The notes below the pieces were generated by a model. That model was given only the letters and a program-made list of their open reading frames with translations. It was not told where the DNA came from and ran no database searches. A stretch of DNA of 64,000 nt, from NCBI RefSeq assembly GCF_001189235.2, contig NZ_LFIP02000002.1, positions 868,411 to 932,410 on the forward strand, written 5' to 3'. A program made the position numbers and the translations under genes. This document shows, piece after piece, positions 45,229-54,987 of this stretch. The stretch's first letter is position 1. Every line of letters begins with the position of its first letter. The DNA is from Bradyrhizobium embrapense (GTDB lineage: Bacteria; Pseudomonadota; Alphaproteobacteria; Rhizobiales; Xanthobacteraceae).

Positions 45229-46071
45229 CTACGTTGAACTCGATGCCGGTCCGTTCGCCCTGCGGCGAACGGCGGCCGTGATGATGATAGCGCCCACAAT
45301 GATCATTGGCACCGACAGCAGCATCCCCATCGTCAATCCGCCCCACAGGAATCCGAGTTGCGGATCGGGCTCCCTGAAATGCTCGCCGATGATCCGCGCG
45401 ATGCCGTAGATCGCAATGAAGCTGCCGAGGATCAGGCCGGGCCGTTTGAGCGCGCCCATCCGGATCATGATCGCCAGCGCAGTGAACAGCACGATGCCCT
45501 CGAGGCCTGCCTCGTAGAGTTGGCTCGGATGCCGCGGCAGCGGTCCGCCATTGGGGAAGACCATCGCCCAGGGCAGGCTCGGATCGGCGTGCCGGCCCCA
45601 CAATTCGCTGTTGATGAAATTGGCGAGCCGGCCGAGGAACAGCCCGATCGGCGCGACTGCGGTGGTGATGTCGCCGAGCGACAGGATCGGAATGTCGTTG
45701 CGGCGGGCAAACAGCATCACCGCTGCGACGCAGCCGAGGAAGCCGCCGTGGAACGACATGCCGCCCTTCCACAGTTCGAGGATCTCGGACGGATGCGCGA
45801 TGAAGAAGGGCAGATTGTAGAACAGCACATAACCGGTGCGACCGCCGACGATGATGCCGATGGTGACCCAGAGGATGAAATCGTCGAGCTGCGGCAACGT
45901 GATCGGCACCTCGCCGCCCCACAGTCGCTCCTTCTTGATCAGCGAGCGGGCATAGATCCAGCCCAGCACGATGCCGACGATATAGGCCAGCGCGTACCAG
46001 CGGATCACGATCGGCCCGAGCGCGAGCGCGACGGGGTTGAATACCGGAAAGTCGATCAGCAGGAACGGCAT
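45229..46071 (-). CDS. lgt: Prolipoprotein diacylglyceryl transferase
   Basis: 280 residues, seven membrane segments. Transfers diacylglycerol from phosphatidylglycerol to the lipobox cysteine, the step before LspA (encoded at 9.8 kb). Signatures SFHGGFLG (essential His region) and [14 protein letters not shown] (Lgt signature with essential Arg/Asn/Glu) are intact. Its ATG follows the GNAT gene's stop by five bases, so expression may be coupled. Confidence 0.96.
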   Translation of the reverse strand: MPFLLIDFPVFNPVALALGPIVIRWYALAYIVGIVLGWIYARSLIKKERLWGGEVPITLPQLDDFILWVTIGIIVGGRTGYVLFYNLPFFIAHPSEILELWKGGMSFHGGFLGCVAAVMLFARRNDIPILSLGDITTAVAPIGLFLGRLANFINSELWGRHADPSLPWAMVFPNGGPLPRHPSQLYEAGLEGIVLFTALAIMIRMGALKRPGLILGSFIAIYGIARIIGEHFREPDPQLGFLWGGLTMGMLLSVPMIIVGAIIITAAVRRRANGPASSST

Positions 46072-46076
46072 CGGGA

Positions 46077-46568
46077 TCAGAGCGCTTTCGTGTAGACGGC
46101 GTAGGGCACGCCATGAATGGGCGGAGCGTCATGCACCTTGCTGAAGCCCATCTTCAGATACATGGGCAAGGCGACCGTCATGATGGGGCTCGTGTGAAGC
46201 GCAATGGTCCGGCACCGGTCGCGCCGCGCCCTGGCGAGGCATTCCGACGTCAACGCATGCCCGAGTCCCTTGCCCCTGTCGACGGGGTCGACGACCAGCA
46301 TGCGAATGACCGGCCATGCCTGATCGAAGAATGCGGCCTTTTTGACGCCGGGCCCGAAATAGCCAACCGCGCCGGCCAGCCGGTCGCCGAGCTCGGCGAC
46401 GACGATCTCGCCGCCGGAGCTCAATACGGAGGTTTTTGACAGACCGGCGCGCATCGCCGGCCAGTCGTTGAAGGCGTCACGGAATTGCTCGAAGGCCGTC
46501 ACCGCAAGCCGGTTCACCGCGTCGGCGTCGGAACTTCGGTAGTCTCGAATGCGCGCGGCGCCCGCCAT
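46077..46568 (-). CDS. GNAT-family N-acetyltransferase
   Basis: 163 residues. The acetyl-CoA-binding beta-bulge and loop are seen in [30 protein letters not shown] (R/Q-x-x-G-x-G variant RGKGLG), followed by [24 protein letters not shown], a common GNAT ending. The acceptor substrate cannot be inferred. It is directly upstream of lgt and likely shares its transcript. Confidence 0.9.
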   Translation of the reverse strand: MAGAARIRDYRSSDADAVNRLAVTAFEQFRDAFNDWPAMRAGLSKTSVLSSGGEIVVAELGDRLAGAVGYFGPGVKKAAFFDQAWPVIRMLVVDPVDRGKGLGHALTSECLARARRDRCRTIALHTSPIMTVALPMYLKMGFSKVHDAPPIHGVPYAVYTKAL

Positions 46569-46584
46569 CCCCGTGCTTCGGGCC

Positions 46585-47316
46585 TCAGACCAGGTTGCGG
46601 CGGTAGAGCGCGAGCAGCCGCTCCCAGTGGCGTTCGGCGGCGTCGCGGTCGTAGACCGGGCGCTTGGGAAAGGCGAACCCGTGATGCGTACCGGGATAGA
46701 TCTCGACCTCGTTGTTCGAGCCCTTCATGCCCGCCTTCACCTGTTCGATGATCTCCGTTGGCGCGTAGATGTCGGTCTCGGCGCAGGCGAAATAGAGCTC
46801 GGCCTTGGTCTTCTGCGCGGCGAGATGCGGGCTGTCGGGCTGGTCGGTCGCCAGATGCGTGCCGTAAACCGAGGCGGCGGCCTTGACGCGATCGCCGAGA
46901 TGCGTCGCCGCGTTCACTGCATAGCGGCCGCTCATGCAATAGCCGACCGTGCCGATGATCTTGGTGTTGGCGGCCTTCTGCGTCTCGGCGTAGGTGAGCA
47001 GGCCCTTGGTGTCTTCCATGACCAGCGGGATGTTGAGCGAGTGCATCAGTTCGAACATCCGCTTGCGCTCGGGCGATTCCGGGTCGGGATTGATCGGGCC
47101 AAGCTCCATCACGCCGGCGCGGTAATACATGTTGGGCAGCATCACATAATAGCCTGAGGTGCCGAGCCGGCGCGCCATGTCGCGCAGCTCCTCGCGGATA
47201 CCAGGCGCATCCATGTAGAAGATGACGACAGGAAACGGGCCGGCGCGCTCGGGATGGGTGATGAAGGTGGTGGTCCTGCCGTCCTTGGTCGGGATCTCGA
47301 CGGTCGCTTCGATCAT
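46585..47316 (-). CDS. Dienelactone hydrolase family protein
   Basis: 243 residues, alpha/beta hydrolase. The nucleophile elbow is GTVGYCMSGRYA with cysteine in place of serine, as in true dienelactone hydrolases; His is in THHGFAFPKRPVYD and the acid probably in ETDIYAPTE. No signal peptide. Dienelactone hydrolases open lactones in chlorocatechol pathways, but no such genes are near, so the substrate is unknown. Divergent from the UbiK gene. Confidence 0.9.
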   Translation of the reverse strand: MIEATVEIPTKDGRTTTFITHPERAGPFPVVIFYMDAPGIREELRDMARRLGTSGYYVMLPNMYYRAGVMELGPINPDPESPERKRMFELMHSLNIPLVMEDTKGLLTYAETQKAANTKIIGTVGYCMSGRYAVNAATHLGDRVKAAASVYGTHLATDQPDSPHLAAQKTKAELYFACAETDIYAPTEIIEQVKAGMKGSNNEVEIYPGTHHGFAFPKRPVYDRDAAERHWERLLALYRRNLV

Positions 47317-47493
47317 GGCGCTTTTGCTCGCGTTATGTGTGCGATTTCTGTTGTGAGTTCATACGATTGCAAGGAAACCGGAGCATGACAAGGCAAGCTC
47401 CCGGGAAGTCTGCCATTCGCGACGGACTTGAACCCGGTGGCTGACATCGCCATTGTCTTATCGCGATTCAGTGAACGCGGAGAGTTTTGCCAG

Positions 47494-47754
47494 ATGACCC
47501 AGACTAGCAACCGGTTTTTCGATGAGATCGGCCGTCTGATGAACGATGCCGCTGGCGCTGCCCAGGGCGTCAAGCGCGAGGTCGACACGGTCATGCGCAA
47601 CCAGGCCGAACGCATCCTGCGCGACCTCGACGTCGTCAAGCGCGAGGAATTCGACGCGGTCAAGGACATGGCCCGCCTGGCGCGCGAGGAGAACGAGGCG
47701 CTGAAGGCGAGGATCGCCGCGCTGGAAGCCAAGCTCGGCGGTTCGGCGGGCTGA
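47494..47754 (+). CDS. ubiK: UbiK-family accessory factor (BMFP domain)
   Basis: 86 residues from the ATG at 47494. The N-terminal amphipathic helix (NRFFDEIGRLMNDAAGAAQGVKREVDTVMRNQAERILRDLDVVKREEFDAVKDMA) and C-terminal coiled coil (EENEALKARIAALEAKLG) define the BMFP family. In enterobacteria UbiK helps the ubiquinone hydroxylation complex with UbiJ; family members trimerise and fuse membranes. The in-frame codon at 47428 is not used. Confidence 0.88.
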   Translation: MTQTSNRFFDEIGRLMNDAAGAAQGVKREVDTVMRNQAERILRDLDVVKREEFDAVKDMARLAREENEALKARIAALEAKLGGSAG

Positions 47755-47944
47755 TCTTTCACCCTCCCCTGGAGGAGGAGGGTGATGGAGGGTGAGAAAA
47801 ATCCCTTCATTTCCTTGTCATTTCGGCCCTTTGGGGCTAAAAGCCCGCCACGTCCGCGGCCCCCGCACCCCTGGAGGCTTGCTGTGGACCTGAGCATGGG
47901 CCGCGCTGCGGCCTTTAACTTTTTAAATACAAGGACTTAACGCT

Positions 47945-48670
47945 ATGGCGACCGTCAAGGAATTGAAGGCGACCGCGCGTCCGAAGAGCGGCAAGGGGGC
48001 CGCCCGGGCAGAGCGTCGCGCCGGGAGAGTTCCCGGAGTGATCTACGGAGACAACCAGCCCCCCGTCACCATCTCGGTCGACGATCGCGAACTGCGCCAG
48101 CGCATCCTGGCGGGCCGGTTCCTGACCACGATCTATGACATCGACCTCGAGGGGAAGAAGCACCGCGTGATTCCGCGCGACTTCCACCTCGACCCGGTGA
48201 AGGACTTCCCGATCCATGTCGACTTCATGCGGCTCGGCGAAGGCGCGACCATCCGCGTCAGCGTGCCGTTGCACGTCGTGAACGCGGAAACCGCCCCCGG
48301 CATCAAGCGCGGCGGCACCGTGAATATCGTCACCCACGCGCTCGACCTCGAGTGCGCGGCCGACAATATTCCGCAATACATCGAAGTCGACGTCGGCAGC
48401 CTCGAGATCAGCCACTCGCTGCATCTCTCCGAGGTCACGCTGCCCAAGGGCGTGAAGTCGCTGACCCGCGAGGACGCGACGCTGGTCACCATCGTGCCGC
48501 CGTCCGGCTACGCCGAAGAGCAGAAGGCCGCGGCTGCGGCGGCTGCTGGTGGCGCGGCTCCGGCCGCGGGTGCTGCAGCTCCGGCCGCAGCGGCGGCTCC
48601 GGCTGCGGGTGCTGCGGCTCCGGCCGCGGGTGCGAAGGCTCCCGCCGGCGGTGGCGACAAGAAGAAGTAA
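47945..48670 (+). CDS. rplY: Ribosomal protein L25/Ctc
   Basis: 241 residues of the long (TL5/CTC) form: the L25 beta-barrel domain binding 5S rRNA (VKELKATARPKSGKGAARAERRAGRVPGVIYG) then the CTC domain (GEGATIRVSVPLHVVNAE). After residue 195 the tail is almost pure Ala/Pro/Gly with repeated AAPAAGAA units, ending KAPAGGGDKKK; the DNA there is a run of near-repeats. First gene of the rplY-pth-ychF group. Confidence 0.96.
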   Translation: MATVKELKATARPKSGKGAARAERRAGRVPGVIYGDNQPPVTISVDDRELRQRILAGRFLTTIYDIDLEGKKHRVIPRDFHLDPVKDFPIHVDFMRLGEGATIRVSVPLHVVNAETAPGIKRGGTVNIVTHALDLECAADNIPQYIEVDVGSLEISHSLHLSEVTLPKGVKSLTREDATLVTIVPPSGYAEEQKAAAAAAAGGAAPAAGAAAPAAAAAPAAGAAAPAAGAKAPAGGGDKKK

Positions 48671-48725
48671 CCGATCAGGTCGGCGCGCGATCCTCTGATG
48701 GCGCGCCGACACGGGATGCCGCGCC

Positions 48726-49340
48726 ATGCGCCTTTTTGTCGGTCTCGGTAATCCCGGCGCGAAATACGTCAGCAACCGGCACAATATCGGTTTCCTGGCG
48801 GTCGACGAGATTGCACGGCGTCATGGTTTTGCACCATGGCGCCGTCGCTTTCAGGGCGAGACCTCCGAAGGCGTCGTCGATCGTGAGAAGGTCGTGTTGC
48901 TGAAGCCGACCACCTACATGAACGAGTCCGGCCGCGCGGTGCAGGAAGCGGCGAACTTCTTCAAGCTCGCCCCCGCCGACATCACCGTGTTCCAGGACGA
49001 GCTCGAACTGCCGCCCGGCAAGGTGCGGGTCAAGATCGGCGGCGGGATCGCCGGCCATAACGGGCTGCGCTCGATCTCCGCACATATCGGCAACGAATAT
49101 CGGCGGGTGCGGCTCGGGATCGGTCATCCCGGCGTCAAGGAGCTCGTGCACAGCCACGTGCTGTCCGACTTCGCCAAGAGCGACCGGGCGTGGGTGGAGG
49201 CCTTGTGCCAGGCCATCGCCGACAATGCCGGCCTGCTGGCTGCGGGCCACGATGCCTCGTTCGCCAACAAGGTGCATCTGACGATGCAGGCCAAGGGATT
49301 TTTCGACAAGGGTGAGAACGGCGGCGAGAAGCCCGCCTGA
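48726..49340 (+). CDS. pth: Peptidyl-tRNA hydrolase
   Basis: 204 residues. Releases tRNA from abortive peptidyl-tRNAs. Active-site residues are in RHNIGF (His), TYMNESG (Asn) and [14 protein letters not shown] (Asp), with GHNGLRSI. The C-terminal tail ([10 protein letters not shown]) is a short disordered addition. Directly after rplY with a 55-base gap; ychF follows after about 50 bases. Confidence 0.97.
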   Translation: MRLFVGLGNPGAKYVSNRHNIGFLAVDEIARRHGFAPWRRRFQGETSEGVVDREKVVLLKPTTYMNESGRAVQEAANFFKLAPADITVFQDELELPPGKVRVKIGGGIAGHNGLRSISAHIGNEYRRVRLGIGHPGVKELVHSHVLSDFAKSDRAWVEALCQAIADNAGLLAAGHDASFANKVHLTMQAKGFFDKGENGGEKPA

Positions 49341-49393
49341 TCCCCTTGTGGTCGCGTCCGGCACGAGGCCGGGCAAGCTGGATAGAGGAAGAC

Positions 49394-50491
49394 ATGGGAT
49401 TCAAATGCGGGATCGTCGGGCTGCCTAACGTCGGCAAATCGACGCTGTTCAATGCGCTGACCGAGACGGCAGCCGCCCAGGCGGCGAACTATCCGTTCTG
49501 CACCATCGAGCCGAATGTCGGTGAGGTGGCGGTGCCCGATCCGCGGCTGGACAAGCTCGCGGCGGTCGCGAAATCCGCGCAGATCATCCCGACCCGGCTG
49601 ACCTTCGTCGATATCGCCGGCCTCGTGCGCGGCGCGTCGCAGGGCGAAGGCCTCGGCAACCAGTTCCTCGCCAACATCCGCGAGGTCGACGCCATCGCCC
49701 ATGTGGTGCGCTGCTTCGAAGACTCCGACATCACCCATGTCGAAGGCAAGATCGCGCCGCTCGCCGACATCGAGACCATCGAGACCGAGCTGATGCTGTC
49801 CGATCTCGACAGCCTCGAGAAGCGCGTCGACAATCTGTCTAAGAAGGCCAAGGGCAACGACAAGGAAGCCAAGGAACAGCTCGAGCTCGTCAACCGCGCG
49901 CTGGTGCTGCTGCGCGACGGCAAGCCGGCGCGTGCGCTCGAGCGCAAACCTGAGGAGGAGCGCGCGTTCCGCATGCTCGGCCTCTTGACCTCGAAGCCCG
50001 TGCTCTATGTCTGCAACGTCGAGGAAGGCTCGGCCAAGGACGGCAACAATTTCTCCAAGGCGGTGTTCGCGCGTGCCAAGGAAGAGGGCGCGGTCGCGGT
50101 CGTGATCTCGGCCAAAATCGAATCCGAGATCGCGACGCTGTCGCGCGCCGAGCGCGCCGAGTTCCTGGAGACGCTTGGCCTCGAAGAGGCCGGGCTCGAC
50201 CGGCTGATCCGCGCCGGCTACCAGCTGCTCGACCTCATCACCTATTTCACCGTCGGCCCGAAAGAAGCGCGCGCCTGGACCATTGATCGCGGCACCAAGG
50301 CGCCCGCCGCTGCCGGTGTGATCCATACCGATTTCGAGAAGGGCTTCATCCGCGCCGAGACCATCGCGTATGATGATTATATCGCGGGCAACGGCGAAGC
50401 CGGCGCGCGCGATGCCGGCAAGCTGCGGCTCGAAGGCAAGGACTACGTCGTCGCCGACGGCGACGTCATGCATTTCAGGTTCAATACCTGA
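49394..50491 (+). CDS. ychF: Redox-regulated ATPase YchF (Obg-like)
   Basis: 365 residues from the ATG at 49394 (GAGGAAG upstream). P-loop GLPNVGKST, switch [22 protein letters not shown], coiled-coil insertion (about 130-190) and C-terminal TGS domain with [10 protein letters not shown]. The G4 motif reads CNVEE (NxxE) instead of NKxD, which gives YchF its preference for ATP. Ribosome-associated translation/stress factor. Confidence 0.97.
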   Translation: MGFKCGIVGLPNVGKSTLFNALTETAAAQAANYPFCTIEPNVGEVAVPDPRLDKLAAVAKSAQIIPTRLTFVDIAGLVRGASQGEGLGNQFLANIREVDAIAHVVRCFEDSDITHVEGKIAPLADIETIETELMLSDLDSLEKRVDNLSKKAKGNDKEAKEQLELVNRALVLLRDGKPARALERKPEEERAFRMLGLLTSKPVLYVCNVEEGSAKDGNNFSKAVFARAKEEGAVAVVISAKIESEIATLSRAERAEFLETLGLEEAGLDRLIRAGYQLLDLITYFTVGPKEARAWTIDRGTKAPAAAGVIHTDFEKGFIRAETIAYDDYIAGNGEAGARDAGKLRLEGKDYVVADGDVMHFRFNT

Positions 50492-50578
50492 GCAGCGATC
50501 GCCGGCTGCTGCGCGACGGTGGCGGTGAGCTGGGACTCGATTTCTCCCCACGTCGTCCGGGCAAGCGAAGCGCGACCC

Positions 50579-50690
50579 GGGACCCATAACCACAGGGTCG
50601 TGTTGTTGAAGCTAGCTGTGGCCCCAGCTCGCTCTATCCCCACGTCCTGTGGTTATGGGTCCCTGCCTTCGCAGGGACGACATCGAGTAT
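50579..50690. repeat. Inverted repeat, GTCCCTGC/ACCCATA type, copy B
   Basis: An 18-bp perfect inverted pair (GGGACCCATAACCACAGG at 50579-50596 and its complement at 50646-50663) followed by a GTCCCTGCCTTCGCAGGGAC hairpin (50660-50679). Same family as 38463-38587. It fills the gap between ychF and csoR. Confidence 0.8.
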
Positions 50691-50705
50691 GCGGTGGCGC
50701 TCGCT

Positions 50706-50990
50706 TCACCTATCCGCACGCCCGATCACATCCATCAGCTCGGCGATCTTGCGCCGCTGGTCGGCCTTGTCGCCGGACGAGATCGCATGCTCGACGCAAT
50801 GCGCGACATGATCGCGCAGGACCTCTTCCTCGACGCGGCGCAGCGCCGCGCGCGCGGCCGCGATCTGCGTCACCACGTCGATGCAATAGCGGTCTTCCTC
50901 GACCATGGTGGCCAACCCGCGGATCTGACCCTCGATCCGTTTGAGCCGTTTTAAACAGGATGTCTTGACCTCGTCTCTCATAGGTCTCAT
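50706..50990 (-). CDS. csoR: CsoR-type copper-sensing repressor
   Basis: 94 residues from the ATG at 50988-50990; a second ATG at 50979-50981 is an alternative because the first lies within the operator. Four-helix CsoR/RcnR/FrmR fold. The Cu(I) ligands are Cys36, His61 and Cys65 (YCIDV, DHVAHCV), the C-H-C set that marks copper sensors rather than formaldehyde or nickel ones. It is divergent from copA and the shared 60-base region carries a palindromic operator. Cu(I) binding should release DNA and switch on copA and itself. Confidence 0.92.
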   Translation of the reverse strand: MRPMRDEVKTSCLKRLKRIEGQIRGLATMVEEDRYCIDVVTQIAAARAALRRVEEEVLRDHVAHCVEHAISSGDKADQRRKIAELMDVIGRADR

Positions 50991-51009
50991 ATACCCCCCT
51001 AGGGTATAT
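50989..51009. promoter_or_regulatory. CsoR operator
   Basis: ATATACCC (50989-50996) and GGGTATAT (51002-51009) flank CCCTA, giving the TACCC...GGGTA palindrome with a C-run that CsoR boxes have (the B. subtilis copZA box is very similar from memory). It overlaps the csoR start codon and lies 39 bases before the copA start, so it can control both. Confidence 0.85.
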
Positions 51010-51047
51010 AAATCAAGAGGCCGGGATAGCGGCCGGGAAGAGACTTC

Positions 51048-53450
51048 GTGGCACACGCAGAGCACGATCATTCGCACGCGGATCATCACCACCACCACGA
51101 TCAAGGCGCGGCCATGCATTCCTGCTGCGGCGGCAAGCATGGCCACGACACGACGCCGGCCGAGGCGGCGTTCGCGATTGATCCGGTCTGCGGCATGAAG
51201 GTCAACCCGGCGACCGCCAAGCACCGCTTCAGCTACAACGGCGAGGAGTACCTGTTCTGCAGCGGTCGCTGCCGCGAGCGTTTCGAGGCCGAGCCCGAGA
51301 AGTACCTCAAGCCGCGCGAGGCGGAGCCGCCGATGCCGGTCGGCACGATCTACACCTGCCCGATGCATCCCGAGGTGCGCCAGGTCGGTCCCGGCTCTTG
51401 CCCGATCTGCGGCATGGCGCTGGAGCCCGAGCAGATCTCGCTCGACGACGGGCCGGATCCCGAATTGATCGACATGACGCGCCGGTTCTGGATCGGCCTC
51501 GTGCTGACGCTGCCGGTGTTCGTACTCGAGATGGGCAGCCATCTCGGGCTGATGGATCTGGTGCCGATGGGATGGTCGAACTGGATCTCGTTCGTGCTGG
51601 CGACGCCCGTCGTACTGTGGGCCGGCGCGCCGTTCTTCGTGCGCGGCTGGCAGTCGGTGACGACGCGCAATCTCAACATGTTCACGCTGATCGCGATGGG
51701 CACCGGCGTCGCGTATGTTTACAGCGTAGTCGCCACGCTGGCGCCGCAGCTGTTTCCGCCGGCGTTCCGCGACATGCACGGCGCGGTCGCGGTGTATTTC
51801 GAAGCGGCTGCCGTGATTACGGTGCTGGTGCTGCTCGGCCAGGTGCTGGAGCTGCGCGCCCGCGCGCAGACCTCGGGCGCGATCCGCGCGCTGCTCGGCC
51901 TTGCGCCCAAGACCGCGCGGCGCATCACCGATCACGGCGACGAGGATATCGACATCGACGCGATCAAGGTCGGCGACCGCCTGCGCGTACGCCCCGGCGA
52001 GAAGGTGCCGGTCGATGGCGTCGTCATCGAGGGAAGTGCGGTGATCGACGAATCCATGGTCACGGGTGAATCGATGCCGGCCACGAAGGCGGAAGGCGCG
52101 AGCGTGATCGGCGGCACGGTCAACCAGAGCGGCGGCCTCGTGATGCGCGCCGAGAAGGTCGGTCGCGACACCATGCTGTCGCGGATCGTCGACATGGTCG
52201 CGAAGGCGCAGCGCTCGCGCGCGCCGATCCAGCGGCTTGCCGACCGCGTCGCCGGCTGGTTCGTGCCGGCCGTGATCGCCGCCGCCGTGCTCGCCTTCAT
52301 CGCCTGGACGGTGTTGGGCCCCGAGCCGCGCCTGACCTTTGCGCTGGTTGCCGCCGTCACGGTGCTGATCATCGCCTGCCCCTGCGCGCTGGGCCTCGCA
52401 ACGCCGATGTCGATCATGGTCGGCGTCGGCCGCGGCGCACATTCCGGCATCCTGATCCGCGACGCGCAGGCGTTGGAGCGGATGGAGGCAATCGACACGC
52501 TTGTCATCGACAAGACCGGCACGCTCACCGAGGGCAAGCCGAAGGTGACCCGTATCATTGCCGCCGAAGGCTTTGACGAGAATGGCGTGCTGCGCCTGGC
52601 CGCCAGCGTCGAGCAGGGCAGCGAGCATCCGCTGGCGCAGGCGATCATCGCATCCGCCAGGGAACGCAAGCTGGCATCAGTCGCCGTCAACAATTTTGCC
52701 TCGCCCTCCGGCAAGGGCGCGACCGGCATGGTCGAGGGCAGGCAGGTTGCGCTCGGCAACGCCGTGCTGATGGGTGAGTTGAAGATTGCAACATCGGCGC
52801 TGGACCAGGCCGCCGAGGCCGCGCGGCGCGACGGCGCGACGGCGATCTATGTCGCGGTCGATGGCCGAGCGGCCGGCGTGATCGCGATCGCCGATCCGGT
52901 CAAGACGTCGGCGGCCAACGCGCTGCAGGCGCTGCGCACCGAGGGCCTCCGCATCGTGATGTTGACCGGCGACAATGAGACCACCGCGCGCGCGGTGGCG
53001 AAGAGGCTCGGCATCGACGAGGTCGAGGCCGGCGTGCTGCCGGAGCGCAAGAGCGAGGTCGTACAGCGGCTGCGCGGCGAAGGCCGCACCGTCGCGATGG
53101 CAGGCGACGGCGTCAACGACGCGCCGGCGCTCGCCGCGGCCGATGTCGGCATCGCGATGGGCGGCGGCACCGACGTCGCAATCGAGAGCGCCGGCATCAC
53201 GCTGCTCACCGGCGACCTGATGGGCCTCGTCCGGGCGCGGCGATTGTCGGTCGCGACCATGCGCAACATCCGCCAGAACCTGACCTTCGCCTTCGTCTAC
53301 AACGCCGCCGGCGTGCCGATCGCGGCCGGCGTGCTGTATCCGCTGTTCGGCATCCTGCTGTCGCCGATGGTGGGCGCCGCGGCGATGGCGCTGTCCTCGG
53401 TCAGCGTGATCGGCAACGCGCTGCGGCTATCCCGGGTGAAGCTGGATTGA
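51048..53450 (+). CDS. copA: Copper-exporting P1B-type ATPase
   Basis: 800 residues from a GTG with GGGAAGAG upstream. The N-terminus is His-rich ([13 protein letters not shown]), then a YHS domain (about 44-90, DPVCGMKV...YLFCSGRC) and a short metal-binding domain (about 101-127, YTCPMHPEV...CPICGM), instead of the usual CxxC HMA domains. The pump core has the CPC metal site (Cys444-Pro-Cys446), TGES (339-342), the phosphorylated Asp488 (DKTGT), HP motif (SEHPLA) and [10 protein letters not shown]. Exports Cu(I) from the cytoplasm. Divergent from csoR. Confidence 0.96.
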   Translation: MAHAEHDHSHADHHHHHDQGAAMHSCCGGKHGHDTTPAEAAFAIDPVCGMKVNPATAKHRFSYNGEEYLFCSGRCRERFEAEPEKYLKPREAEPPMPVGTIYTCPMHPEVRQVGPGSCPICGMALEPEQISLDDGPDPELIDMTRRFWIGLVLTLPVFVLEMGSHLGLMDLVPMGWSNWISFVLATPVVLWAGAPFFVRGWQSVTTRNLNMFTLIAMGTGVAYVYSVVATLAPQLFPPAFRDMHGAVAVYFEAAAVITVLVLLGQVLELRARAQTSGAIRALLGLAPKTARRITDHGDEDIDIDAIKVGDRLRVRPGEKVPVDGVVIEGSAVIDESMVTGESMPATKAEGASVIGGTVNQSGGLVMRAEKVGRDTMLSRIVDMVAKAQRSRAPIQRLADRVAGWFVPAVIAAAVLAFIAWTVLGPEPRLTFALVAAVTVLIIACPCALGLATPMSIMVGVGRGAHSGILIRDAQALERMEAIDTLVIDKTGTLTEGKPKVTRIIAAEGFDENGVLRLAASVEQGSEHPLAQAIIASARERKLASVAVNNFASPSGKGATGMVEGRQVALGNAVLMGELKIATSALDQAAEAARRDGATAIYVAVDGRAAGVIAIADPVKTSAANALQALRTEGLRIVMLTGDNETTARAVAKRLGIDEVEAGVLPERKSEVVQRLRGEGRTVAMAGDGVNDAPALAAADVGIAMGGGTDVAIESAGITLLTGDLMGLVRARRLSVATMRNIRQNLTFAFVYNAAGVPIAAGVLYPLFGILLSPMVGAAAMALSSVSVIGNALRLSRVKLD

Positions 53451-53509
53451 GCTCTTGTCTCTCGCCCTGAAATCTCTGGGCGCGGGACACACGATCCGGG
53501 CTAGGAGAG

Positions 53510-54424
53510 TCACGCCGGCAGCAGAAGCTGGGCGCGGCGCTCCATCTCGGCATCGAGCCAGGTTGCGAGATCCTCGCTTACCTCGACCATCGGTAGCCGC
53601 ACCTCGGGGCTGTCGATCAGTCCCTGCCGCCACAGCCAGTGCTTGGCCGGTGCGGGGCTCGGTTCGGCGAATAGCAGCCGGGTCAGGCCGACGACGCTCT
53701 GCCAGGCCGCCTGCGCCGCGTCGCGCTTGCCTTGCTGCAACAGCGTGCGGATCGAGGCGAACGTGTCCGTCTGCAGATGCGCGGAGAGCAGGATCGCGCC
53801 GTCGGCGCCGTCCGAGAGCGCATCGAAGGTCTGCGCGTCCTCGCCGGTCAGCACGCGGAAGCCCGCGGGCCGGCGATTGAGGAAGTCGATCGACTGCGCA
53901 CGGTCGGCACAGCAATCCTTCATGCCGGCGATGTTGGGATGTTCCGCGAGTGCCAGCAGCGTCTCATTGGTCAGGTTCACCGCCGCGCGATAGGGAATGT
54001 TGTAGAGCACGATCGGCCAGGATGCGTGATCGGCCAGCGCATTGAAGTGCCGCACGAGGCCACGCTGCGATGGCCTCGTGTAGTAGGGACTTGCGATCAG
54101 ATAGCCGTCGATCGGCCAGTCCGCCGTATCGTCCAGCGCATCCTTCATCTTGGCCGTGGAGGCGCCGGAGAGCCCAAGGCAGACCGGCAAATGGCGGGAG
54201 TTGGCACTGAGCTCGTCGAGCACGACGCTGACCAGCCCCTCCAGCTCATCGGTACTCAGCGCCATGCCCTCGCCGGAGGTTGCACCGAGGATGAAGCCGT
54301 CGACAGGTCCGCCAGCATAGTGCCGCACGAGGCGGCGCAGCGAGGCAGCGTCGAGTTCGCCGTCGCGGAATGGCGTGATCAGGGGCAGCCAGAGGCCCTG
54401 CAATTGCTGGTGTAGCTCAGTCAT
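53510..54424 (-). CDS. DapA-family (dihydrodipicolinate synthase-like) aldolase
   Basis: 304 residues, TIM-barrel class I aldolase. The Schiff-base lysine is in IAGMKDCC and the catalytic Tyr/Arg in LYNIPYRAA; the pyruvate-binding loop reads ATSGEG rather than GTTGE. EPSPAPAKHWLWRQGLI matches the tail of true DapA. No lysine-pathway gene is near, and DapA paralogues also act on N-acetylneuraminate, keto-deoxy sugars and hydroxyproline products, so the reaction is open. A hairpin plus T-run lies 38 bases before the ATG. Confidence 0.85.
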   Translation of the reverse strand: MTELHQQLQGLWLPLITPFRDGELDAASLRRLVRHYAGGPVDGFILGATSGEGMALSTDELEGLVSVVLDELSANSRHLPVCLGLSGASTAKMKDALDDTADWPIDGYLIASPYYTRPSQRGLVRHFNALADHASWPIVLYNIPYRAAVNLTNETLLALAEHPNIAGMKDCCADRAQSIDFLNRRPAGFRVLTGEDAQTFDALSDGADGAILLSAHLQTDTFASIRTLLQQGKRDAAQAAWQSVVGLTRLLFAEPSPAPAKHWLWRQGLIDSPEVRLPMVEVSEDLATWLDAEMERRAQLLLPA

Positions 54425-54462
54425 GTTCCATCCTAAGGGGCAAAGCCGGAGACGGGACCAAC

Positions 54463-54490
54463 AAAAAACCCCGTCCAGGCGGCGGGGTTT
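54463..54490 (-). terminator. Terminator-like hairpin in the leader of the DapA-family gene
   Basis: On the minus strand AAACCCCG (from 54490) pairs with CGGGGTTT (to 54466), loop of nine, followed by six T (54463-54468). It lies between the upstream minus-strand terminator at 54695-54724 and the gene start at 54424, so it is either a second terminator or a transcription attenuator for the gene. Confidence 0.7.
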
Positions 54491-54694
54491 CGGGATCGGT
54501 CTGAATGCGAAGGTGATCTTATCGCGCGCGATCTCGTGTCCCCGGGAGGGGAGCTTTTTTCGACGACAGAACGGCGCACGAACTCGTGATCATTGGAGAA
54601 TGATGCTGCGCTGCGAGGTTGTTGTCAATCCGCATGCTGACCGTGACGTGCGGCACGTTTGCGCGTGACATCGAGGTGAAAAGACATGGAGATG

Positions 54695-54724
54695 AAAAAA
54701 AGCCGGGCTCAAGTGAGCCCGGCT
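54695..54724 (-). terminator. Terminator of the trxB-LysR transcript
   Basis: A perfect 10-bp stem (AGCCGGGCTC 54701-54710 with GAGCCCGGCT 54715-54724) and four-base loop are followed on the minus strand by seven T (54695-54701). It lies about 235 bases past the LysR stop. Confidence 0.88.
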
Positions 54725-54807
54725 TAAGGTATTGGCCACGTGAGGCCGACACAATCACCTTCCAAGAGGGATTACTGAACTTCCGCGCCACTGGAGGAGG
54801 GGGACAT

Positions 54808-54987
54808 ATGCGCGACGCGACCGCTCAGCGTGTCAGCACTATGATCCCCATCGACGCCTTGCAGCAACTATCCAGCTCGCATGTCAGTCATGCGGAGATT
54901 CAGGGGCCTGTTGGGGCAGCGCGGAAAGCCTATAACCCAGTCCATAAGGCTGGCTTAATCAGGACGGCCAGCGCTGCGCCTTGCTGA
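54808..54987 (+). CDS. Possible small protein (59 residues), doubtful
   Basis: The frame starts MRDATAQRVSTMIPIDAL and is preceded by a very strong ribosome-binding site (GGAGGAGGGGGA five bases before ATG). It ends inside the 3' end of the convergent LysR gene. The sequence is hydrophilic, without signal or known motif. The strong site argues for translation; the overlap and lack of family argue against. Confidence 0.3.
   Translation: MRDATAQRVSTMIPIDALQQLSSSHVSHAEIQGPVGAARKAYNPVHKAGLIRTASAAPC

Larger units (their letters stand above)
54425..54958. other. 534-base gap between the DapA-family and LysR genes
   Basis: It holds two minus-strand hairpin terminators (54463-54490 and 54695-54724) and the start of a possible 59-codon plus-strand reading frame (54808). 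The promoter for the DapA-family gene should lie between about 54495 and 54690. Nothing else is recognisable. Confidence 0.55.

Noticed and set aside
50991..52628. Minus-strand extension of csoR into the copA region (640 codons in total)
   Set aside because: Only the last 94 codons have CsoR sequence; the rest is the complement of copA and would destroy the divergent operator arrangement.
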